Assembly (NCBI GenBank): GCA_030631445.1
Contig: DAOVLD010000158.1
Span: 1-5,061, forward strand
DNA length: 5,061 nt
Direction of reading: 5' to 3'
From: Bacteroidota bacterium
Lineage (GTDB): Bacteria; Bacteroidota; Bacteroidia; Bacteroidales; VadinHA17
Notes under the pieces: model-generated
What the model saw: the letters and a program-made list of their open reading frames with translations, nothing else
Databases searched by the model: none
What the model was told of the DNA's origin: nothing
Position numbers and translations under genes: made by a program
Part shown: in pieces, positions 1 to 4,656 of the stretch
Numbering within the stretch: the stretch's first letter is position 1
Layout of the letters: each line of letters opens with the position of its first letter

Positions 1-122
1 CCATATGGAAGATGGTAATTATGAGGTTCGGTTGCTCCCCATGGAAGAATCGCAACTTTCCAATTTTTGTCTTTAACATTTTTCCATTGAGTGTTTTGAA
101 GAATATACGGAAGTTTTTTCAT
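1..122 (-). CDS. Creatininase-family metal-dependent amidohydrolase, N-terminal fragment (cut by window edge)
   Basis: Reading leftward from an ATG at 122-120, 40 codons stay open to the window edge. The translation begins MKKLPYILQN, and residues 24-41 read AILPWGATEPHNYHLPYG. This is the N-terminal signature of the creatininase (creatinine amidohydrolase) family, whose usual form is LPxGsTEqHGpHLPlgtD. E32 and H34 match the first two metal ligands (E-x-H) of Pseudomonas creatininase; the next ligand, an Asp 11 residues after the Glu, would fall just past the edge. Family members are cytoplasmic, bind divalent metals, and hydrolyse cyclic amides or related C-N bonds. They include creatininase, the ArfB deformylase and MftE, so the substrate cannot be told from this fragment. 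Full-length members have roughly 230-270 residues, so about 15% is visible. There is no Shine-Dalgarno; the leader is A/T-rich. The gene lies 51 bp downstream of the cytochrome gene on the same strand, with a hairpin between, so co-transcription is possible but unproven. Confidence 0.8.
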   Translation of the reverse strand, partial: MKKLPYILQNTQWKNVKDKNWKVAILPWGATEPHNYHLPY

Positions 123-135
123 GAGATTTAAAATT

Positions 136-160
136 AACCCACAGATTCATCTGCGGGGTT
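136..160 (-). terminator. Hairpin between cytochrome and creatininase-family genes, weak terminator candidate
   Basis: The arms AACCC (136-140) and GGGTT (156-160) pair, as do CAGAT (142-146) and ATCTG (149-153), with a small internal loop (A opposite CG) and a tight apex. Read on the minus strand, the hairpin begins 13 nt after the cytochrome stop codon (176-174) and is followed by TTAATTTTAAAT rather than a clean U-run. It may be a weak or attenuating terminator, or an mRNA-stabilising 3' structure, between two same-strand genes. The inverted repeat is seen directly; the function is inferred. Confidence 0.35.
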
Positions 161-173
161 TACCTGGATTACC

Positions 174-2534
174 TTATTGTTCCAGACTATTCAATTTATT
201 ATTTAGTTGAATTTTAACTTGCACAGGCACAGATCCAAGTTTTATGCTTTCCTTGTATAAAGAAACGGCTTTTTGTTTGTAACCTGATTCTTCATAAATA
301 TTCCCAAGTAAAAAGATTGCATCTACATAACCAGGATCTTTTTTCAGGATTGTTTCCAGTTCACCAGTTGCTTGTTTTGTTTGCCCGTTCTGATTCAGGA
401 AAAATGCATAGGTATATCCGTACTTTAGATTGTCAGGATTGGATTTCCATGCCTGCCGGCTGTATTCGATTGCTTTATCCGGATTTTCTTTGGATACGAG
501 AATACTAAGATTATATGCTGAAACGGCAGATTCAGGATTTATTTCAAGAACTTTTTCCAGATATTCAATTGCCATATCTGATTTACCCGTTTCTGCAGAA
601 AGAAGTCCCATATTCAGATTTGCTGCTTCGCTTTCCGGGTTAATCACAAGTGCTTGTTGCAAACTTCTTTCAGCATTGGCAGGATCATTAAGCTGTGAAT
701 ATACTATACTGCTGTTTATTAACGGTTCGAGTGCCTGATCGTACAACCTACTTGCAGTTTCATATGAGAGGATAGCTTTATTAAGCTGTCCCTGAAAATG
801 GTAAAAATTTCCAAGGTTGTAATGAGAACTCCAGTCATCAGGCCGTGTTACCAGGGAATTTTTGTATTCTTCAAGAACATTGTCAATAATTTGTTTTTCC
901 TCAGTGGTGAATTCATAAATTGGAACAGCTGATAGTGAAGATGCTGCCGCGAGTCTGACTACCCTGTATTTGTCTTTTGCTGCCTTGAGCAATTTCTTAA
1001 TTGCTTCAGAACGGGGATTCGAAATCATGGCATTAGCGGCTGCTGACCTGACAAGCGGAGATTTATGATTAAGTTTCTTCTCAATAGATGGCCATTTTTC
1101 TGCGGATCCACAAGCGGCAAGCAGGCGGATCAATGATGTAGTAAAAACTGCATCCATCCGGTTGCTGTCCAGAGCTTCAAGCATCATATCCAGTTTGCTC
1201 CAGTCATTCTCCCGTGCAGCCTTGATTAAACGGGCATTGTACAGAACCGGTGCCTGGTAATCACGGTCTCTCCATTTTCTCACAAACTTATCTGCCCATA
1301 CGGCACTCATATTATCATGGCATACATTACATGCATTAGGTGATTCAAATTTGATGGTGGCTGAAGGCATTGGTGGTCTCATGGAGTGGTCGCTCCTTAT
1401 CATTCTTCCGAATTTAGTTTTAGGCATGTGACAGTTTATGCATCTACCACCCTCACTGTCAGCAGGATGATGAGTATGTGCTTCAGTATTACTGACATTA
1501 TCCTTGTGGCAAGGCATGCAAGCCTGGTTCCCTTCGGCTACAGTACCGTGAAAACGATATCTGCCACTTGAAGTATGACAATGTATGCAGTCAAGCTGAC
1601 CTGATTGTACACACTCACTTTGCATCCATGTGGTATGTGTATAATTTTCACCAAGATCCCTACCGTCGGGATAAAAATCAGGATTTTCGAGAGTGATGAG
1701 ATCAAAATGGTCAAAAAATGTTTCTCCCGGTGGATAAGATGAAGTAAGAGGTCTCATCTTAGCATGACACGATGCACAGGAAGAATTATGCTGGTCGTGA
1801 GTAAATGTTTTTGTAATAATTATCTTAAGATCTTCAGGAATATTTTCTTCTCCGGCTTCCTCACAAACACGGATATGTTCTCTGCAGGGTCCATGACAGG
1901 TTTCACAGTTAATTCCGGATTCTTTCCATAAAGTGTTGTAGGTAAGTGTATTCAGATCGAAATTAGTAGCCAGCTGACTGACATGGCAGCTAAAGCAGGC
2001 GGTGTTAAAAGTGTAGAGAAAATCTTTCCAGCTAACCGCTTCATCAGGCATACCATTGACGAAATGGCGAATTGCACTTTTGGGATTATCGTACCAGGTT
2101 GAGTCGTTCAAATCATAAGCCAGGGGGAGTGTCTGCAAACGTCCTTTAGTAATTGGTGTAAGAAAATAATATACATTTTTTCCTCCGAGCACCCAGGTAG
2201 CTGTATACTTGTTTGCCTTGTTCCCATCTGTTTCAAGGCAAATAAGATTTGTGTCTTCAATTATTATCCGGTATTTTTTCCCTTCAATCAGAATATCTTG
2301 TTCCATAGGAGGAACCCCGGTTTCAAGAAATGATGCAGTTACTGGTTGCATTGCCAGTCCGTGATGGGAGTTAGCCCAAAGCCGATAAAATTCTTCATGA
2401 CAGCTCCTGCAGCTTTGAGAACCGGTGTATTCATTAGGAATTTCTTCCCGGCTTTGATTTTTACATCCTGAATAGGAAAATACAATAATAATTATGGTCA
2501 ATGGTATTAAAAGCAAGAAAAAATTGTTTTTCAT
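174..2534 (-). CDS. Octahaem c-type cytochrome lipoprotein with HEAT-like and TPR domains
   Basis: This 786-residue protein is a predicted exported, lipid-anchored electron carrier or oxidoreductase. Residues 1-24 form a signal peptide (MKNNF, then a hydrophobic run) ending in SYSGC, a relaxed lipobox with Cys24 as the lipidation site. Eight CXXCH haem c motifs follow, with first Cys at residues 42, 180, 210, 253, 316, 339, 365 and 402. The motif set (CRSCHEEFYRLWANSHH; CETCHGPC; CINCHMPKTKFGRMIRSDHSMRPP) resembles the cytochrome c554/NrfA-like multihaem superfamily. No CXXCK active-site motif is present, so nitrite reductase activity is not supported and the substrate is unknown. Residues about 452-538 look like HEAT repeats (HKSPLVRSAAANAM, KYRVVRLAAASSL). 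About six TPRs fill residues 567-768, suggesting protein-protein docking. The ATG at 2534 is chosen over an in-frame TTG at 2585 because the signal peptide starts there and the TTG would fall at about the predicted transcription start. The stop is TAA at 176-174. A creatininase-family gene follows downstream, and an IS abuts the promoter upstream. Confidence 0.93.
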   Translation of the reverse strand: MKNNFFLLLIPLTIIIIVFSYSGCKNQSREEIPNEYTGSQSCRSCHEEFYRLWANSHHGLAMQPVTASFLETGVPPMEQDILIEGKKYRIIIEDTNLICLETDGNKANKYTATWVLGGKNVYYFLTPITKGRLQTLPLAYDLNDSTWYDNPKSAIRHFVNGMPDEAVSWKDFLYTFNTACFSCHVSQLATNFDLNTLTYNTLWKESGINCETCHGPCREHIRVCEEAGEENIPEDLKIIITKTFTHDQHNSSCASCHAKMRPLTSSYPPGETFFDHFDLITLENPDFYPDGRDLGENYTHTTWMQSECVQSGQLDCIHCHTSSGRYRFHGTVAEGNQACMPCHKDNVSNTEAHTHHPADSEGGRCINCHMPKTKFGRMIRSDHSMRPPMPSATIKFESPNACNVCHDNMSAVWADKFVRKWRDRDYQAPVLYNARLIKAARENDWSKLDMMLEALDSNRMDAVFTTSLIRLLAACGSAEKWPSIEKKLNHKSPLVRSAAANAMISNPRSEAIKKLLKAAKDKYRVVRLAAASSLSAVPIYEFTTEEKQIIDNVLEEYKNSLVTRPDDWSSHYNLGNFYHFQGQLNKAILSYETASRLYDQALEPLINSSIVYSQLNDPANAERSLQQALVINPESEAANLNMGLLSAETGKSDMAIEYLEKVLEINPESAVSAYNLSILVSKENPDKAIEYSRQAWKSNPDNLKYGYTYAFFLNQNGQTKQATGELETILKKDPGYVDAIFLLGNIYEESGYKQKAVSLYKESIKLGSVPVQVKIQLNNKLNSLEQ

Positions 2535-2587
2535 CGAAGAGATGCTTTGGCTGGTGAATTTACATATCTTCTGGAGTAGTAACAAAT

Positions 2588-2616
2588 ATTATATCGGAAT
2601 TTCAGGAAATGACCAA
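2588..2616 (-). promoter_or_regulatory. Predicted promoter of the cytochrome gene
   Basis: On the minus strand, TTGGTC (2616-2611) is followed by a 17-nt spacer and a perfect TATAAT (2593-2588). Transcription would then start near 2581, giving a leader of about 45 nt before the ATG at 2534. A poorer Bacteroidota-style reading of the same DNA also exists (TTG, 23 nt, AATATTTG, one mismatch to TAnnTTTG). The outer edge of the -35 box touches the left inverted repeat of the insertion sequence, so part of the original upstream region may have been replaced. The -10 match is strong and the -35 match is weak (3 of 6). Confidence 0.45.
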
Positions 2617-2650
2617 CTCACCGGGTGACTTCGACCTAAATTGAGCGATT
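2616..2650 (+). repeat. Left terminal inverted repeat of the IS (IRL)
   Basis: This pairs in inverted orientation with 4352-4386. The inner 17 positions (ACCTAAATTGAGCGATT, 2634-2650) match perfectly. The outer 18 contain all four mismatches (at repeat positions 7, 12, 17 and 18). The inner block is presumably the transposase recognition site. Confidence 0.9.
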
Positions 2651-2663
2651 TGTTAGAAAAAAT

Positions 2664-2679
2664 AAAAAGAAGTCTTTTT
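2664..2679. repeat. Dyad AAAAAGA-2nt-TCTTTTT in the IS leader, copy 1
   Basis: Seven-base arms AAAAAGA (2664-2670) and TCTTTTT (2673-2679) flank AG. The same dyad recurs 81 bp downstream with a 3-nt spacer. The spacer is too short for a full hairpin, but the sequence could be a symmetric protein-binding site or a smaller stem with a wider loop. The function is inferred only from the repetition. Confidence 0.45.
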
Positions 2680-2686
2680 TACTACA

Positions 2687-2715
2687 TTGATAATGTGTAT
2701 ATTAGTAGTGATAAA
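2687..2715 (+). promoter_or_regulatory. Possible promoter of the transposase gene
   Basis: TTGATA (2687-2692; 5 of 6 to TTGACA) is separated by 17 nt from GATAAA (2710-2715; 4 of 6 to TATAAT). Transcription would begin near 2722, leaving about 40 nt before the ATG at 2762. This fits the ATG as the start and argues against an upstream TTG at 2687, which would lie inside the promoter. In AT-rich DNA such matches arise by chance, so support is modest. Confidence 0.3.
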
Positions 2716-2744
2716 ACAAAAAATAACACCTCACCTAATAAGTG

Positions 2745-2761
2745 AAAAAGACTATCTTTTT
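2745..2761. promoter_or_regulatory. Dyad AAAAAGA-3nt-TCTTTTT directly before the transposase ATG, copy 2
   Basis: The arms 2745-2751 and 2755-2761 flank CTA, and the right arm ends at the base before the ATG at 2762. In RNA this could fold over the initiation region (AAAAAG with CUUUUU, 5-nt loop) and limit translation; as DNA it could be an operator. It repeats the dyad at 2664-2679. The pattern is seen directly and the regulatory role is inferred. Confidence 0.4.
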
Positions 2762-4147
2762 ATGGGAACTAAGATAACAAAAATTGGCATTACAAACGAT
2801 AAGCTTTCAGCACGGGGAGGGCTCCTCTTTTTTCTTCGTTACATTGAAAAAATTGGATTATATAGTCTGGTATCAGGCACCATACTTTCTAAACTCACTA
2901 AGAGCAACAAGGGCTTGCAGTTGCGAGGGTTTCTAAAACAAATGTTTGCGTTTTTTATTGACGGTACAGATATGTCGATATCAGGCTTTGACCAGAGGAA
3001 AGAAGATGAAGGATATGCATCACTACTAGAAAATAGAATAGACGAGATGGCTTCTTCTCACCAAATAAAGCGGTTTTTTTCAAAGATCTCTATAGTTAAC
3101 AATCTTATTTTTAATAAAATACTTCATGAACTATTTATTTGGAGGCTAAAAATTACAAAACCAACAATCATAGAACTCGGAATAGATACAATGGTTATGG
3201 ACAACGACTATGCAAAGAAGCGAGAGGGCAATGAAACCACCTACAAGAAGAAGAAAGGCTTCCAGTCATTGCATATTTGTTGGGGTCCATTTTTGATTGA
3301 TGTATTGTTCAGAAAAGGGAGTGCTCACTCCAATCACGGCACAGATTATATTGATAGAGTAAGGGCGATTGTTGAGTTAATTCGTAAGAGATATTCGGAA
3401 GAAGCACCAATTGTAATGTGCGCAGATAGTGGGTTTGCCGATCAAGTAGCATATGAGGATTTTGAGGAGAATTTAGGCATACACTATATCACAACAAGCA
3501 GAATATATAAAGGTGTTAAGGAGCATGTGCAAGAAATTCCCGCAGATAACTTTGGGGAATTTTCAAAAAACAAGACTGTATGGAGCTATGTTGAATTTGG
3601 TAATAAGCTTGTGTCTTGGTCTAGATTTAGAAGATGTATATATACAGACCTGCAAAGGGATGATTATGGACAATATCTAATGCGGTTTAGGAGAACCGAT
3701 ACAATCATTTATACCAATATCGGCTTATGCCCTAAAATCGATCAAAAGCTCAGGGCTGCTGGTGGTGAACATTATTTTGAAGCAGAAACAATAATTCAAA
3801 AATCACATGAAAGAGGTGCCGATGAGCTAATTCATCGAAGCATAAAAGAAATGGCCACCAAAGAACAATTACCTTTCAAAAAGTTTGGGATGAATAGGGC
3901 TTACTACTATTTGCTTGTTATAACACATTTTATCTTCGAGGCGTACAAACAAGATGTAACAATCGGAATCATCTCGACCACAGTATATCCAAGTACATTT
4001 AGAAGAAAACTCATTGATTTTGCTGCAAAGATAACATCAGGGGCAGGTTACATTATATTGAACGTAACAAGCTCAGTATACCAAGCAATAAATATTGCTG
4101 AGTTGTGGAAACGATGTAAATCTCCACCTAAATTGCAGATTGCCTAG
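2762..4147 (+). CDS. IS1380-type DDE transposase
   Basis: This 461-residue transposase cuts and joins the element ends. The start MGTKITKIGITNDKLSARGG resembles the usual N-terminus of Bacteroidota IS1380-type transposases. Upstream in-frame starts (TTG 2687, ATG 2693) add 23-25 residues without family character and overlap the putative promoter, so the ATG at 2762 is preferred. Counting from that ATG, the likely catalytic residues are D142 (ELGIDTMVMD), D222 (VMCADSGFAD) and E355 (HERGADELIHRSIKE). The last fits the R-x3-E-x6-K signature, with Ser where the signature's Tyr usually stands. A long insert between the second Asp and the Glu (about 130 residues) matches the beta-strand-rich insert of IS4/IS1380-type enzymes. 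The frame is intact to TAG at 4145-4147, so the enzyme may be active. There is no Shine-Dalgarno, as is normal in Bacteroidota. IS4 family in the wide sense is the alternative placement. Confidence 0.92.
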   Translation: MGTKITKIGITNDKLSARGGLLFFLRYIEKIGLYSLVSGTILSKLTKSNKGLQLRGFLKQMFAFFIDGTDMSISGFDQRKEDEGYASLLENRIDEMASSHQIKRFFSKISIVNNLIFNKILHELFIWRLKITKPTIIELGIDTMVMDNDYAKKREGNETTYKKKKGFQSLHICWGPFLIDVLFRKGSAHSNHGTDYIDRVRAIVELIRKRYSEEAPIVMCADSGFADQVAYEDFEENLGIHYITTSRIYKGVKEHVQEIPADNFGEFSKNKTVWSYVEFGNKLVSWSRFRRCIYTDLQRDDYGQYLMRFRRTDTIIYTNIGLCPKIDQKLRAAGGEHYFEAETIIQKSHERGADELIHRSIKEMATKEQLPFKKFGMNRAYYYLLVITHFIFEAYKQDVTIGIISTTVYPSTFRRKLIDFAAKITSGAGYIILNVTSSVYQAINIAELWKRCKSPPKLQIA

Positions 4148-4253
4148 AAAAAGAAAAACAAATACAATTTGTCGGTAAACCATAGTGGTAATGGGAGTGG
4201 TATATATGTCAAATAAGGAAACGTCTTAAAAATATGAGATTCTTCATTTTCTA

Positions 4254-4281
4254 AGATATAAATCACCCGGAAATTATATCT
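4254..4281. repeat. Inverted repeat in the IS tail (8-bp stem)
   Basis: AGATATAA (4254-4261) pairs perfectly with TTATATCT (4274-4281) around a 12-nt loop containing CACCCGG. The stem is AT-rich, so a hairpin would be of modest stability. Its role is unknown. Confidence 0.4.
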
Positions 4282-4303
4282 CTGAGGATTTTTTAGTCGG
4301 AAT

Positions 4304-4345
4304 ACTAAGCTAAAATTGCTACTTTAGGAATAATTATAGCTTAGT
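4304..4345. repeat. Inverted repeat next to the IS right end (14-bp interrupted stem)
   Basis: ACTAAGCTA (4304-4312) and TAGCTTAGT (4337-4345) are perfect complements. After one A-A mismatch, AATT (4314-4317) and AATT (4332-4335) extend the stem, with a G-U pair possible after that. The loop is about 12 nt. It ends 6 bp before the right terminal repeat. The T-poor sequence after it argues against a terminator. It might be a transposase accessory site or a block to transcription entering the end. Confidence 0.5.
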
Positions 4346-4351
4346 TGTTTG

Positions 4352-4386
4352 AATCGCTCAATTTAGGTTCAAGTTACCCCGTGAGT
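4352..4386 (-). repeat. Right terminal inverted repeat of the IS (IRR)
   Basis: The reverse complement of this segment matches 2616-2650 at 31 of 35 positions, with a perfect inner 17-bp block (4352-4368). It ends ...CCCCGTGAGT on the plus strand. The following bases (ATAAAATA) do not repeat the bases before the left end (ATGACCA), so no target duplication is seen. Confidence 0.9.
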
Positions 4387-4426
4387 ATAAAATATAAAAC
4401 GTAGAAGACAGGTAGAAAACTGTGAG

Positions 4427-4517
4427 AGGTGAGTAGGTAAGTATTGGTTTCAGGTTAAAAGATTGTTTCAGGTTAAAAGAAACATGTAACTTGAAACCAG
4501 CAATACCTTGCTCACCT
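4427..4517. repeat. Long imperfect inverted repeat containing a tandem 16-bp repeat
   Basis: The outer arms are 4427-4457 and 4487-4517. The paired blocks are AGGTGAG/CTCACCT (7 bp), GTATTG/CAATAC (6 bp) and GTTTCAGGTTA/TAACTTGAAAC (11 bp with one G-U in RNA), separated by an internal loop and a 3-nt bulge. Inside, GTTTCAGGTTAAAAGA occurs twice (4447-4462 and 4465-4480, 18-bp period), so two left arms compete for one right arm (4487-4497). A run of seven T follows at 4524-4530. No gene ends here on the plus strand, so it is not an obvious gene terminator. It could be a regulatory RNA structure, a repeat family or a degenerate mobile end. Confidence 0.6.
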
Positions 4518-4598
4518 TTTAACTTTTTTTAACACGAAAATACCGGATTTTTAATGAAATTTGTAAACGTTTTTATAAAGGAAAAGTTTCATATTTCT

Positions 4599-4628
4599 TT
4601 TGATAATGTATAAACGATATTAAATTTG
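4599..4628 (+). promoter_or_regulatory. Bacteroidota-type promoter of the MoxR-family gene
   Basis: TTTG (4599-4602) is followed after 18 nt by TAAATTTG (4621-4628), an exact match to the Bacteroidota -7 consensus TAnnTTTG, with the -33 TTTG at close to the usual spacing. Transcription would start about 6-8 nt later, giving a leader of roughly 20 nt before the ATG at 4657. This is also the best single clue to the host phylum. Confidence 0.55.
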
Positions 4629-4656
4629 TGAAATTCTGATAAAAATATTTAAACCT

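Larger units (their letters stand above)
4148..4351 (+). other. Non-coding right tail of the IS
   Basis: These 204 nt lie between the transposase stop and the right inverted repeat. I see no convincing coding frame. The segment carries two AT-rich inverted repeats (4254-4281 and 4304-4345), described separately, and no clear stem followed by a U-run that would make a terminator. Confidence 0.6.
2616..4386 (+). mobile_element. IS1380-type insertion sequence, apparently complete
   Basis: This element of about 1.77 kb is bounded by imperfect terminal inverted repeats (2616-2650 and 4352-4386, 31 of 35 positions matching) and encodes one intact DDE transposase on the plus strand. The size fits the IS1380 family, which is usually about 1.6-1.8 kb. 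The left leader is about 110 bp between the repeat and the ATG. The right tail is about 200 bp and non-coding. The exact ends are uncertain by about 5 bp: the inverted match extends to ACTCA/TGAGT, but the true tip could be the CCGGG at 2621 (partner ending 4381). No direct duplication of 4 bp or more flanks any plausible pair of ends. The element sits between two divergent host genes, next to the cytochrome promoter. It has no passenger genes. Confidence 0.9.

Noticed and set aside
317..738. Open frames on the plus strand (317-508 and 430-738)
   Set aside because: They lie opposite the TPR part of the cytochrome gene, show no recognisable domain and have no promoter; they are shadows of the real gene.
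1386..1571. Open frame of 61 codons on the plus strand
   Set aside because: It lies opposite the haem domain, whose CXXCH motifs prove that the minus strand is coding.
174..2534. Cytochrome as a NrfA nitrite reductase
   Set aside because: All eight haem motifs are CXXCH; the CXXCK active-site haem of classical NrfA is absent, and the length and repeat domains do not fit.
2535..2585. Upstream TTG start giving the cytochrome 17 more residues
   Set aside because: The signal peptide begins at the ATG on 2534, and the TTG lies about where transcription is predicted to start.
2687..2761. Upstream TTG/ATG starts of the transposase
   Set aside because: The extra residues do not look like the family N-terminus and the codons overlap the likely promoter.
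2616..4386. ACTCA...TGAGT as a target-site duplication
   Set aside because: The two copies are inverted, not direct, so they extend the terminal repeat instead of marking a duplication.
4447..4480. Start of a CRISPR array
   Set aside because: There are only two 16-bp units with a 2-bp gap, no spacers and no cas genes.
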